Assembly (NCBI GenBank): GCA_020054055.1
Contig: JAGVLZ010000362.1
Coordinates: 1 to 11,329, forward strand
Direction of reading: 5' to 3'
DNA length: 11,329 nt
From: Phycisphaerales bacterium
GTDB lineage: Bacteria; Planctomycetota; Phycisphaerae; Phycisphaerales; UBA1924
Made by a program: the position numbers and the translations under genes. Shown here piece by piece: positions 1-6,140 of the stretch. The notes below the pieces were generated by a model, which had not been told where the DNA came from, searched no databases, and saw only the letters and a program-made list of their open reading frames with translations. Every line of letters begins with the position of its first letter. Position 1 is the first letter of the stretch.

Positions 1-102
1 CCCCCGGCCATCGAACCGCACGACGATCCGCCCCGCGCGCCACCGCAGACCACCCGCGCCGATGCCCCCGCACGCAGCATGAGGAACCCGAGACGAGGAT
101 GA
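1..102 (+). CDS. 3' end of an upstream gene, unknown product (partial)
   Basis: Frame 1 is open from the window edge to a TGA at 100-102, giving 33 residues rich in proline, arginine and alanine that end in MRNPRRG. Most third codon positions are G or C, as in the neighbouring real genes. The stop overlaps the ATG of the next gene in an ATGA arrangement, which usually marks translational coupling within an operon. No domain can be recognised in this tail. It could still be an open leader by chance, because GC-rich DNA has few stops. Confidence 0.5.
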   Translation, partial: PPAIEPHDDPPRAPPQTTRADAPARSMRNPRRG

Positions 103-977
103 CAGAAGTCGCCGCGACCCAACCCGAGAAGCCGAGACTGAGCAGTCTTCGACCAACCATCGCGCGCGATCCTGACGGGACGAAGGTCCAACCCCTCATC
201 ATCTCCGCCCCCTTCGGCAACTACATCCAGCCCGTCGGCGCCACCGCCACCCTCGGCACCTTCACCGCACTCCGGCGCCCCGGCCGATTCTGGCGCGTCA
301 TCCGCACCGTCCGCTATTACCCGCGCATCGGCGCATGGGTGAATCAGATCGGCCTCCGCAACCCGGGCATCGACTGGCTCACGCAACAGGTCCGGGCGGG
401 CCGCATCGATCCCCCCGACAAAATCATCTCCATCCACGGCTTCGACGACGCCGAATGGCGAACGCTCCTCGAACAAACCCAGGAGATCAAGCCCCTCGCC
501 ATCGAACTCAACATGAGTTGCCCCAACGTCGGCCACATCAACTGGCCGCCGGACCTCTTCGAACGCGCCGGGGCCACCGGCCTCCCCATCATCGTCAAAC
601 TCCCGCCGGTCAACTTCCACGCAATGACCCGCCAGGCCCTTGACGCGGGACTCCGCAACTTCCACTGCTGCAACACCATCCCCGTCCCCCGAGGCGGCGT
701 CAGCGGCAAACCCCTCAAGCCCGTCGCCATCCAGTGCATCGGCGAGGTGCGGAGCATCGCCCGCGCCCTCAACATCGAACCCGAAATCCGCATCATCGGC
801 GGCGGAGGCATCACCACGCCCGACGACATCGACGACTACGCCGCCGCCGGCGCGCACCGCGTCGCCATCGGCACCAAGGCGATGAACCCGTTGCTGCTCC
901 TCACCCATCAACCGCTTCAATCGCTGATCCACCACGCCGAAAAGAGGCTGATTTGCGACGAGCCCCGAACGAATTGA
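99..977 (+). CDS. Dihydroorotate dehydrogenase-family flavoprotein (PyrD-like, class 1 type)
   Basis: The 292-residue product belongs to the FMN-binding TIM-barrel family of dihydroorotate dehydrogenases, which oxidise dihydroorotate to orotate in pyrimidine synthesis. Visible signatures are N-P-G around residues 88-90 (the substrate loop), IELNMSCPNV at 135-144 with the class 1 catalytic cysteine C141 and asparagines N138 and N143, IVKLPP at 165-170 with K167, N192 before a GGVSGKPLKPVA block at 199-210, and IIGGGGI at 232-238 plus AIGT at 256-259 for FMN phosphate. There is no signal or membrane helix, consistent with a cytosolic class 1 enzyme. The position of the lysine that normally contacts FMN and orotate (in TKTIT-like motifs) reads LGTFT here, with G53 in its place. 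The substrate may therefore differ. The start is chosen for the ATGA overlap with the upstream frame; GAGGA lies 13 bases before it. Length is slightly below the family norm of about 300-335. Confidence 0.8.
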   Translation: MTEVAATQPEKPRLSSLRPTIARDPDGTKVQPLIISAPFGNYIQPVGATATLGTFTALRRPGRFWRVIRTVRYYPRIGAWVNQIGLRNPGIDWLTQQVRAGRIDPPDKIISIHGFDDAEWRTLLEQTQEIKPLAIELNMSCPNVGHINWPPDLFERAGATGLPIIVKLPPVNFHAMTRQALDAGLRNFHCCNTIPVPRGGVSGKPLKPVAIQCIGEVRSIARALNIEPEIRIIGGGGITTPDDIDDYAAAGAHRVAIGTKAMNPLLLLTHQPLQSLIHHAEKRLICDEPRTN

Positions 978-990
978 GCGGGCCGCGCTC
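976..990. terminator. Small hairpin between convergent genes
   Basis: GAGCG at 976-980 pairs with CGCTC at 986-990 around a 5-base loop. It starts inside the stop codon of the PyrD-like gene, five bases before the end of the facing transporter gene. It sits where a bidirectional terminator would be expected, but the stem is short and there is no T-tract on either strand. This is a weak call. Confidence 0.2.
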
Positions 991-995
991 CCGAT

Positions 996-2282
996 TCACA
1001 CCGAAATGAACATCCCCGCCACCGCTCCGGTCATCCAGCACGCGAGCGCCCCCGCGATCATCGCCCGCAGCCCGAGGCTCGCGAAGTCAGCGCGGCGCTC
1101 CGGCGCCAGCGCCGAGAGCCCGCCGATCTGGATCGCGATCGAGGGAAGGTTGGCGAACCCGCAGAGCGAATACGTCGCAATCTGCGCCGCACGAGGCGAG
1201 ATCGTCCCGTTGTTGATGTGATCGGACAGCGAAAGGTACGCGACAAACTCCGTCGCGATCACCTGCGTCCCCAGCAGCGTGCCCGACGTGGCGCAATCCG
1301 CGCTGGGCACCCCTTGGCACCAGGTGATCGGAATGAACAGGTATCCAAGAATGCTCTCGAACGAAAGCACCGGGATTCCGTAGGCCGCGCGCCACTTCGC
1401 CACCGGCTCCAGCACGCTCAGCGCCTGGATAGGCCAGTTCAGCATCGCCAGGAGCGCGACGAACGCCACGAGCATCGCCGCGACGTTGAGCGCCAGTTTC
1501 AGCCCGTCGGTCGCCCCGGCCGCCGCCGCGTCGAGCACGTTTCGAGTCGAGCGCTCATCCGAAATCAGCGCCGCGAGCGTCTCCTCGCGCGGCTTCTCCG
1601 TCTCGGGGACCATGATCTTGGCCATCACGAACGCCGCGGGGGCCGACATCACGCTCGCCGTCATCAGGTGCTTGGCGAAGAGGATGCGCTGCGCCTCGCT
1701 CTCGCCGCCCAGTTTGGTGATGTACGCCGCCATCACCGACCCCGCGATCGTCGCAAAGCCGCCGGTCATGATCGCCATGATCTGCGAACGGGTCATCGAG
1801 TTGATGTAGGGACGGATGCACAGCGGCGCCTCGGTCTGGCCCACGAAGATATTGGCCGCCGCCGAGAGCGCCTCCGCCCCCGTCACCCCCAGCGTCCGCC
1901 TCAGCACCCACGCCACCGCCGCCACGACGCGCTGCATGATCCCCATGTGGTACAGCACCGCCATGAACGACGCGAAGAAAATGATGATCGGGAGCACCTT
2001 CACCGCGAAAATGAATCCCCACGGCCCCGACGCATCCGCGACATTCCCGAAAAGGAACCGCGTCCCATCGTCCGCGAACGAAATGATCTTGGTCACCACC
2101 GTCGCGAACCACTCGAACAACTTCACGACCGGAGGAAACGAGAGCAGCAGCCACGCGATCAGCAACTGGAGCAGAATCCCCGCGATCACGATCCGAGGAT
2201 TGATCCGCTTGCGATTGGTCGAGAGCGCGTACGCGATCCCCGTCAGCAGCACGATCCCCAAGACACCCTGAAACCGTTCCAT
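996..2282 (-). CDS. Concentrative nucleoside transporter (CNT/NupC family)
   Basis: This 428-residue inner-membrane protein is a cation-coupled nucleoside importer. It carries the family hallmarks in order: VGQTEAPLCIRPY in the first re-entrant region (Q and E of GQTE bind the nucleobase and ribose), a TGGFATIAGSVMAAYI helix, KHLMTASVMSAPAAFVMAK, TEFVAYL with the conserved glutamate (the usual NEF is TEF here), and CGFANLPSIAIQIGGLSALAP with the conserved Asn and second Ser. Hydrophobic segments run through the whole length, as expected for this multi-helix family, and the length is normal. The frame is open 24 codons further upstream to 2354. I prefer the ATG at 2282 because a good Shine-Dalgarno site lies four bases before it and the protein then begins MERFQGVLGIVLLTGIAYAL, directly entering the first helix. 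It is divergent from a nucleoside-kinase-like gene, which fits a salvage role. The exact substrate range cannot be read from sequence. Confidence 0.93.
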   Translation of the reverse strand: MERFQGVLGIVLLTGIAYALSTNRKRINPRIVIAGILLQLLIAWLLLSFPPVVKLFEWFATVVTKIISFADDGTRFLFGNVADASGPWGFIFAVKVLPIIIFFASFMAVLYHMGIMQRVVAAVAWVLRRTLGVTGAEALSAAANIFVGQTEAPLCIRPYINSMTRSQIMAIMTGGFATIAGSVMAAYITKLGGESEAQRILFAKHLMTASVMSAPAAFVMAKIMVPETEKPREETLAALISDERSTRNVLDAAAAGATDGLKLALNVAAMLVAFVALLAMLNWPIQALSVLEPVAKWRAAYGIPVLSFESILGYLFIPITWCQGVPSADCATSGTLLGTQVIATEFVAYLSLSDHINNGTISPRAAQIATYSLCGFANLPSIAIQIGGLSALAPERRADFASLGLRAMIAGALACWMTGAVAGMFISV

Positions 2283-2286
2283 GCAG

Positions 2287-2293
2287 CCTCTCC
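2287..2293 (-). promoter_or_regulatory. Ribosome binding site of the nucleoside transporter
   Basis: On the minus strand GGAGAGG lies four bases before the ATG at 2282 and decides the start against the in-frame ATG at 2354. It is part of the near-palindrome CCTCTGGAGAGG. Confidence 0.7.
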
Positions 2294-2352
2294 AGAGGTG
2301 AACCCCGTCGCCGACGAGTCCGACGCCAAAACGGGCTACGCTACCGCGTCCC

Positions 2353-2997
2353 ATGACGCAGCCCGACCCGGATCAATCAGGAACCAAGCCATCATCGGCC
2401 GTTCAGGTCGCGTGGCACGAAGCGCCGGAACGCATCCGCTCGCTCGTCGAGCACGCAGGCAGGGCCGCGGGCCGACCGATGCTGGTCGGGATCAGCGGCC
2501 CAGTCGCCTCGGGCAAGTCCACCCTCGCCCGCCTGGTCTCCCCGTGCATCGTGGCCACCGACAACTACCTCCCCGACTACGACATCACCCCGAACCACGA
2601 ACGCGACGAGCCGAGGAACGCCGACTTCCCGAGGCTCGCCCGCGACCTCGAATCGCTCCGCGCCGGCCGGACCACCGCGATTCCCACCTGGTCATTCCAT
2701 TCGCACAAGCGCGAAGGAGAGCGCTCAGTTTCGCCCGCCGAGATCGTCATCTGCGAGGGCATCCACGCCCTCTACGACACCGTGGCACACCTCTATGACC
2801 TGGCCGTCTTCGTCGAGGCCCCACGGCACCTGCGCCTCGCCCGCATGGAAGACCGCGAACGATCCGGCGCACGCGGATGGGGAGTCGAGACCGCCCGTGC
2901 GTTCTTCCACGCCGTCGCGGAGCCGACCTTCGACCGCTTCGCCGATGCGTACCGCGCAAGGGCGCACCTCATCGTCGTGAACAACAGCGCCGTGTGA
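2353..2997 (+). CDS. Uridine kinase/phosphoribulokinase-family P-loop kinase
   Basis: The 214-residue protein has the fold signatures of the uridine kinase and phosphoribulokinase group. A Walker A loop GPVASGKST lies at 49-57, preceded by the strand MLVGIS. A D-N-Y motif at 70-72 matches the catalytic aspartate region after strand 2. D85-x-P87-x-x-x-D91 resembles the DxPxxxD substrate loop of uridine kinases, and CEGIHAL at 134-140 matches the EG(I/P) strand. An R-rich LID-like stretch follows at 159-175. The likely role is ATP-dependent phosphorylation of a nucleoside or related sugar in the cytosol. The divergent nucleoside transporter next door makes a nucleoside the best guess. About 40 residues precede the P-loop; they look helical and belong to the protein. 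No clear Shine-Dalgarno site precedes the ATG, so the message may be leaderless or the start slightly different. Substrate is not certain. Confidence 0.75.
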   Translation: MTQPDPDQSGTKPSSAVQVAWHEAPERIRSLVEHAGRAAGRPMLVGISGPVASGKSTLARLVSPCIVATDNYLPDYDITPNHERDEPRNADFPRLARDLESLRAGRTTAIPTWSFHSHKREGERSVSPAEIVICEGIHALYDTVAHLYDLAVFVEAPRHLRLARMEDRERSGARGWGVETARAFFHAVAEPTFDRFADAYRARAHLIVVNNSAV

Positions 2998-3253
2998 GCG
3001 CGGGAGTCCAACTGCAACGTGTGTGATTGGCTTTGATGGTAAGCCCCAGCCTCCAGATCTTCACGCTGAAAGCCTGGCAGTTCGTACCCGGGGGCGGAGC
3101 GAGGCTGGGCGAGCGCCGTCCCCGGGATGGAAGCGATGATTCCATCTTTGCACCCTGAATGGGTGCGAGAACGAACCACCTCACGATGTACAATCGAATC
3201 TGAAACTCGCACGATCACGAAGCGATTTCGTCGCACGAAGGCCCATCGAGGAT
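2998..3253. other. Convergent intergenic region with structured repeat-like element
   Basis: These 256 bases separate the kinase gene from the convergently placed chaperone gene. No convincing gene is present. The centre (3087-3166) is made of three adjoining hairpins described separately. The flanks 2998-3080 and 3170-3253 show nothing I can name. Confidence 0.6.
3087..3166. repeat. Three stacked hairpins, REP-like intergenic element
   Basis: Hairpin 1 pairs CCCGGGGGCGG (3087-3097) with CCGTCCCCGGG (3116-3126): 11 pairs, one of them G-T, around an 18-base loop. Hairpin 2 pairs GATGGAA (3126-3132) with TTCCATC (3140-3146) around 7 bases and is followed by TTT. Hairpin 3 pairs GCACCC (3150-3155) with GGGTGC (3161-3166) around TGAAT. 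The three follow each other with almost no gap. The arrangement resembles the dispersed palindromic (REP-like) elements common between genes in planctomycete genomes. That family link is from memory and unverified. The element could also act as a bidirectional terminator for the two convergent genes or be a structured RNA. Confidence 0.5.
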
Positions 3254-5083
3254 TCACCCGCCCGCCGGCGCCGCTTCCGCCTGCCGCACATCCGCTTCCG
3301 ATTCCGACTCCTCATCCCCGCCCACAATCTTGAAATCGTGCCGCTCCCGCAGCCGCTCGTACGAGAACGCCGAGATGATCCCCTCGCCGCCGAGTTCCCC
3401 CGCCGCGAATCGCGCGATCGCCTCCGCGTTGGAACGGAACTGCTCGACCGTCATCGGGCGATAGCGGACGATCTGCCCGACGATGAGGCCGCGCGCCCTC
3501 GGGCTCGCCGCCACCGATGTGCGGAGCGATGCGTCGATCGTGGTCGCATCCACCTTCGGATCGAGCCTCCGCGCCAGCGCCATGATCGCCTCGCGGAACT
3601 CCGGCTCGTCGAGCGACTGATCGGGGGTCTGCGAGCCCGCGATCGGCCGCACCATCTGACCCGTCACCTCGACGCCTTGACGGACCGTAACAGCGGCCGA
3701 CTCGGCGAGTTTGGTCAACCCGTCGGCGACCGCCCGCTCGCGGTACTGCTCCTTCTCACTCTTGAGTCTCTCAAAGCCATCGAGCGTGCGGACATCGCGC
3801 GACACCACCTCACGAACCTCATCCAGACTCGCCGGCGGCCCCGCCTTCCGCGACGCCACAACGCGAAAGTAGAACAGCGACCCGCGGAAATCCTGCAACG
3901 GCCCGATCACCATGTTCTCTTGCACCGCGAAGAGCGAAGGACCCACCAGCTCGCGCATCGTCAGCGCCAACTGGCTGAACATCAGCCGACCGCCATTCCC
4001 CTGCTGAAGGAATGAAAACCCAACCGCGGGAAGCCTCGAAAGATCGCTCCCCGTCCGCCACACGCCGTCATTCGCCGTCACCGTCGGCCCCTGCGTCAGC
4101 GACGGGAACTGCTTCCGCATCTCCGCATCCGCGAGCGCCGAAAGGTCCGCCAGCTTCGGCATCTTCTGAGACCAGTCGGCGGGGAGCGCCTTGTACGCGC
4201 CGTCGGCCGGCAGCGCGGACGTCGAACGGAAAAGCTCCCGCTTCAAAACGTCGGCCACGCGCGACAGCGCGAGGTCGACCTGCGTCCTCTCGTACTCCTG
4301 CTCGACCTGGGCCTTCACCGCCGTGAACTCACCAGTGAACTTCGCCTGGTTCTGCCGCCAATACTTGTTGACCTCGATCGGGTCGGGAACAAACGCCGCC
4401 TCGATCGACGCGCGATCGATCGACAACCACTCGACCTGAACCGCATCCGCCCGCCGATACCCGATCCCCATCGGATCCGACAACGGGTCCGTGTCCTTGT
4501 ACTTCTCGAAATGCTCGACGAGACGAGCCTCGTCAGGAACCGGCAGCGATTCTCCGATCTTGCCCGCGGGGACGACAACGATGTTGACCGACGCCGTGTC
4601 GAACATCTTCTGACCCAGCAGCACCGCCTCGCGCGACGAATACAGCGACCCGGCGCTCGACGATGAAACCAGGCGCAGCACGCCCCGCACGTTCGCCAGC
4701 AACCGATCCATCTGCGACTCCGACGCCGAGGCGCGCATCATGTCGAGCATGTCCTGGGGCAGGTCCTTGCGCGCCTCCTTCGGCCCGCCGATCAGACCCG
4801 CCTGACGAGCCTCGTGTACCAGCAGATACCAGTGCTCCGGCCTACGACCGACACCCAGCCCCTGGAGCAACCCGGGGTTCAGTCGCTCGAGTACCTCGAT
4901 CTCGCGCACCGCCTCCTGCATGTCGAGAACAGTGACCTTCCGGCCGTCGGCGTACGCCACCGCCTTGTTCATCATGTTCTGACCGATCTGGTTCGTCGTC
5001 GAGGGCAGCAGGAACAGCACCATCAGGATGCTGCCGCCCACCATCAGGATCGCCTTGTTGTACCGGCGAAGAAACTTGAGCAT
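3254..5083 (-). CDS. Membrane-anchored PpiD/SurA-like periplasmic folding factor
   Basis: The 609-residue product starts with a short basic stretch (MLKFLRRYNK) and one membrane helix at about 11-27, leaving the rest in the periplasm. Next comes a SurA/PpiD N-terminal segment (AVAYADGRKVTVLDMQEA, about 37-54), then a long helical, charged region. Near residue 390-425 a stretch reading IGPLQDFRGSLFYFRVVASR and then a SLDEVREVV helix matches the end of a parvulin prolyl isomerase domain and its following linker. The rest of the parvulin core is degenerate, so isomerase activity is doubtful and a chaperone role is likelier. The tail is acidic (GGDEESESEADV). The frame is open to a GTG at 5125, but the ATG at 5083 has a Shine-Dalgarno site at the right distance and puts the membrane helix at the very N-terminus, as in PpiD. 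It lies 84 bases downstream of rpsD on the same strand and may be co-transcribed. Confidence 0.72.
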   Translation of the reverse strand: MLKFLRRYNKAILMVGGSILMVLFLLPSTTNQIGQNMMNKAVAYADGRKVTVLDMQEAVREIEVLERLNPGLLQGLGVGRRPEHWYLLVHEARQAGLIGGPKEARKDLPQDMLDMMRASASESQMDRLLANVRGVLRLVSSSSAGSLYSSREAVLLGQKMFDTASVNIVVVPAGKIGESLPVPDEARLVEHFEKYKDTDPLSDPMGIGYRRADAVQVEWLSIDRASIEAAFVPDPIEVNKYWRQNQAKFTGEFTAVKAQVEQEYERTQVDLALSRVADVLKRELFRSTSALPADGAYKALPADWSQKMPKLADLSALADAEMRKQFPSLTQGPTVTANDGVWRTGSDLSRLPAVGFSFLQQGNGGRLMFSQLALTMRELVGPSLFAVQENMVIGPLQDFRGSLFYFRVVASRKAGPPASLDEVREVVSRDVRTLDGFERLKSEKEQYRERAVADGLTKLAESAAVTVRQGVEVTGQMVRPIAGSQTPDQSLDEPEFREAIMALARRLDPKVDATTIDASLRTSVAASPRARGLIVGQIVRYRPMTVEQFRSNAEAIARFAAGELGGEGIISAFSYERLRERHDFKIVGGDEESESEADVRQAEAAPAGG

Positions 5084-5090
5084 GGAGACT

Positions 5091-5096
5091 ATCTCC
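5091..5096 (-). promoter_or_regulatory. Ribosome binding site of the PpiD-like gene
   Basis: GGAGAT on the minus strand lies seven bases before the ATG at 5083 and supports that start over the GTG at 5125. GGAGA can pair with TCTCC directly before the ATG (loop TAG), which could partly hide the site. Confidence 0.65.
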
Positions 5097-5114
5097 GAAG
5101 CCGCGGGCGCAACC

Positions 5115-5143
5115 GCCGCGCTCACCCGATCAGCGAGCGCGGC
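5115..5143 (-). other. Strong hairpin between rpsD and the PpiD-like gene
   Basis: GCCGCGCTC (5115-5123) and GAGCGCGGC (5135-5143) form a perfect 9-pair, nearly all G-C stem around an 11-base loop, 25 bases after the rpsD stop on the minus strand. No T-run follows, so it is not a classic terminator. It may protect the rpsD message end or dampen read-through into the downstream gene. It also covers the GTG at 5125, a further reason to reject that start. Confidence 0.45.
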
Positions 5144-5167
5144 CTCCGCACCCGGGCGGGGCGGGGA

Positions 5168-5767
5168 TCAGCGATAGAACTCGATCACCAGGTTGGTGTT
5201 CACGTCAAAAGGAACCTGGTCGGACGACGGGAGCGAGTTGATCTTGGCCGTCAGTTCCGCCGGAGTGAACTCGATCCACTCCGGAACCTGGTGGCCGACG
5301 ATCGACTCCATGCTGTCGCGCACCAGAGTGTGGATCTTGTCCCGGAACGAGACCACGTCGCCCACCTCGACCTGCGCGCTGGGACGGTCGCACTTGCGAC
5401 CGTTGATCCGCACATGCCCGTGCGCCACCATCTGACGCGCCGCCCAGATCGTCCGAACCACCCCCGCGCGACGGATCACGTTGTCCAGACGACGCTCCAA
5501 AATCTGGAGCAGCAACTCGCCCGTGTTGCCCTTGCGGCGAGACGCCTCGGCCAGCGTGTTGCGGAACTGCTTCTCCAGCACGCCGTAGTGGTACCGCAGT
5601 TTCTGCTTCTCATTCAGGCGCACGCCGTAGTCGCGCAGACGCCTGCCGCGGTACCCGTGGATGCCGTTCGGCACCAGTTGCCGCTTGGCCGTGTGCTTGG
5701 GAATGTCGGCGATCGGCGCGCCGACGCGGCGCGAAAGTTTGACCTTGGGTCCGGTGTAACGGGCCAT
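5168..5767 (-). CDS. rpsD: 30S ribosomal protein S4
   Basis: The 199-residue protein is ribosomal protein S4, a primary 16S rRNA binder that starts assembly of the small-subunit body. It begins MARYTGPKVKLSRR and shows the RGRRLRDYGVRLNEKQKLR segment that leads into the helical region. The S4 RNA-binding domain runs at about 95-155 (ERRLDNVIRRAGVVRTIWAA, then ARQMVAHGHVRINGRK). The end is NLVIEFYR, the usual S4 finish. The N-terminal zinc cysteines found in some S4 proteins are absent, so this is the zinc-free form. Seven codons upstream are open, but the ATG at 5767 gives the conserved N-terminus and has GGAG eight bases before it. The gene stands alone rather than in an alpha operon with rpsM, rpsK and rpoA. 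Confidence 0.97.
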   Translation of the reverse strand: MARYTGPKVKLSRRVGAPIADIPKHTAKRQLVPNGIHGYRGRRLRDYGVRLNEKQKLRYHYGVLEKQFRNTLAEASRRKGNTGELLLQILERRLDNVIRRAGVVRTIWAARQMVAHGHVRINGRKCDRPSAQVEVGDVVSFRDKIHTLVRDSMESIVGHQVPEWIEFTPAELTAKINSLPSSDQVPFDVNTNLVIEFYR

Positions 5768-5784
5768 GCGAGCGTCTCCGTCAA

Positions 5785-5812
5785 CCACGGAATCCCGAGG
5801 GGCGATCCGTGG
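5785..5812 (-). promoter_or_regulatory. rpsD leader hairpin next to the ribosome binding site
   Basis: CCACGGA (5785-5791) pairs with TCCGTGG (5806-5812) around a 14-base loop. On the message it ends six bases before the GGAG of rpsD (5776-5779). S4 represses its own translation in other bacteria by binding structured leaders, so this is a candidate site. The assignment rests on position and fold only. Confidence 0.35.
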
Positions 5813-5849
5813 GTGCTGTTTCAGCGACCCGGCGGGGGTGGCCGCGTCT

Positions 5850-5875
5850 GCGGTCCCGGCCTTGGAGCCGGCCGC
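5850..5875. other. GC-rich hairpin in the rpsD-RHS gap
   Basis: GCGG (5850-5853) and CCGGC (5856-5860) pair with GCCGG (5867-5871) and CCGC (5872-5875), leaving a 2-base bulge (5854-5855) and a 6-base loop. It lies within the predicted rpsD leader and could add to a structured regulatory region. It could equally be a simple GC-rich palindrome. Confidence 0.35.
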
Positions 5876-5917
5876 GCCTCACACGAGACGGGCCGGTGGG
5901 TCCGGTTGGGGGGTAGT

Positions 5918-5946
5918 AGGGTAGCCGAAACGAGCGCGGCGGTCAA
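5918..5946 (-). promoter_or_regulatory. Candidate promoter of rpsD
   Basis: On the minus strand TTGACC (5941-5946, five of six consensus bases) is followed after exactly 17 bases by TACCCT (5918-5923, three of six). Transcription would start near 5911 and leave a leader of roughly 145 bases containing the two hairpins above. The -10 box is weak. Confidence 0.4.
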
Positions 5947-6028
5947 TCGGCCTCGGCGGGTGGGCGCTGTTTCGCCTTGCCGTTGGCATTGGATTCCTTC
6001 CGGCGATGTAAAGAAAATGCGAATGCTC
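5947..6028. other. Remainder of the divergent intergenic region
   Basis: The 352 bases from 5789 to 6140 carry no gene. Besides the listed promoters and hairpins, this part contains a second possible plus-strand promoter: TTGGCA at 5983-5988, 18-base spacing, TGTAAA at 6007-6012. Nothing else stands out. Confidence 0.35.
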
Positions 6029-6057
6029 TCGACTCGAAGGAACCGCTTGGTTGTAAT
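6029..6057 (+). promoter_or_regulatory. Candidate promoter of the RHS gene
   Basis: TCGACT (6029-6034, four of six consensus bases), a 17-base spacer and TGTAAT (6052-6057, five of six) form a plausible sigma-70 type promoter in the most AT-rich part of the gap. Transcription would start near 6064 and produce a leader of about 77 bases that includes the alternative hairpins at 6083-6117. Confidence 0.4.
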
Positions 6058-6082
6058 AGGCTAATCTGGTAGATCGGGCGCT

Positions 6083-6117
6083 CCGCCACATCCGCTTCAT
6101 AAGGATTGGCGGATGTG
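6083..6117 (+). promoter_or_regulatory. RHS leader with two mutually exclusive hairpins
   Basis: Fold A pairs CACATCCGC (6087-6095) with GCGGATGTG (6109-6117), nine perfect pairs with a 13-base loop. Fold B pairs CCGCCA (6083-6088) with TGGCGG (6107-6112) and ATCC (6090-6093) with GGAT (6103-6106), ten pairs with one bulged C and a 9-base loop. Both use 6109-6112 and cannot coexist. The element ends ten bases before the ribosome binding site. It could be a switch in the message or, as DNA, an operator dyad. Confidence 0.45.
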
Positions 6118-6127
6118 TTGCTCCACG

Positions 6128-6134
6128 AAGGAGG
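6128..6134 (+). promoter_or_regulatory. Strong ribosome binding site of the RHS gene
   Basis: AAGGAGG lies six bases before the ATG at 6141, a near-ideal Shine-Dalgarno site. CTCC at 6121-6124 can pair with GGAG at 6130-6133 around ACGAA, which could mask it. Confidence 0.8.
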
Positions 6135-6140
6135 CACGCC

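Noticed and set aside
2287..2298. Near-palindrome CCTCTCCAGAGG as an operator
   Set aside because: It is simply the Shine-Dalgarno region with a partial mirror. The stem is too short and tight to call an operator.
1218..2798. Long open frame on the plus strand through the transporter and kinase genes
   Set aside because: The translation is dominated by Arg, His and Pro, as expected from antisense or shifted reading of GC-rich genes. The genes in the other frames have clear family motifs.
2793..3257. Minus-strand frame covering the convergent gap
   Set aside because: It runs through three hairpins and into the kinase gene, has no ribosome site and no family resemblance. It looks like the translation of a structured repeat.
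4814..6064. Long open frame on the plus strand opposite the chaperone gene and rpsD
   Set aside because: It is antisense to rpsD, which is certain, and has no recognisable motif or ribosome site.
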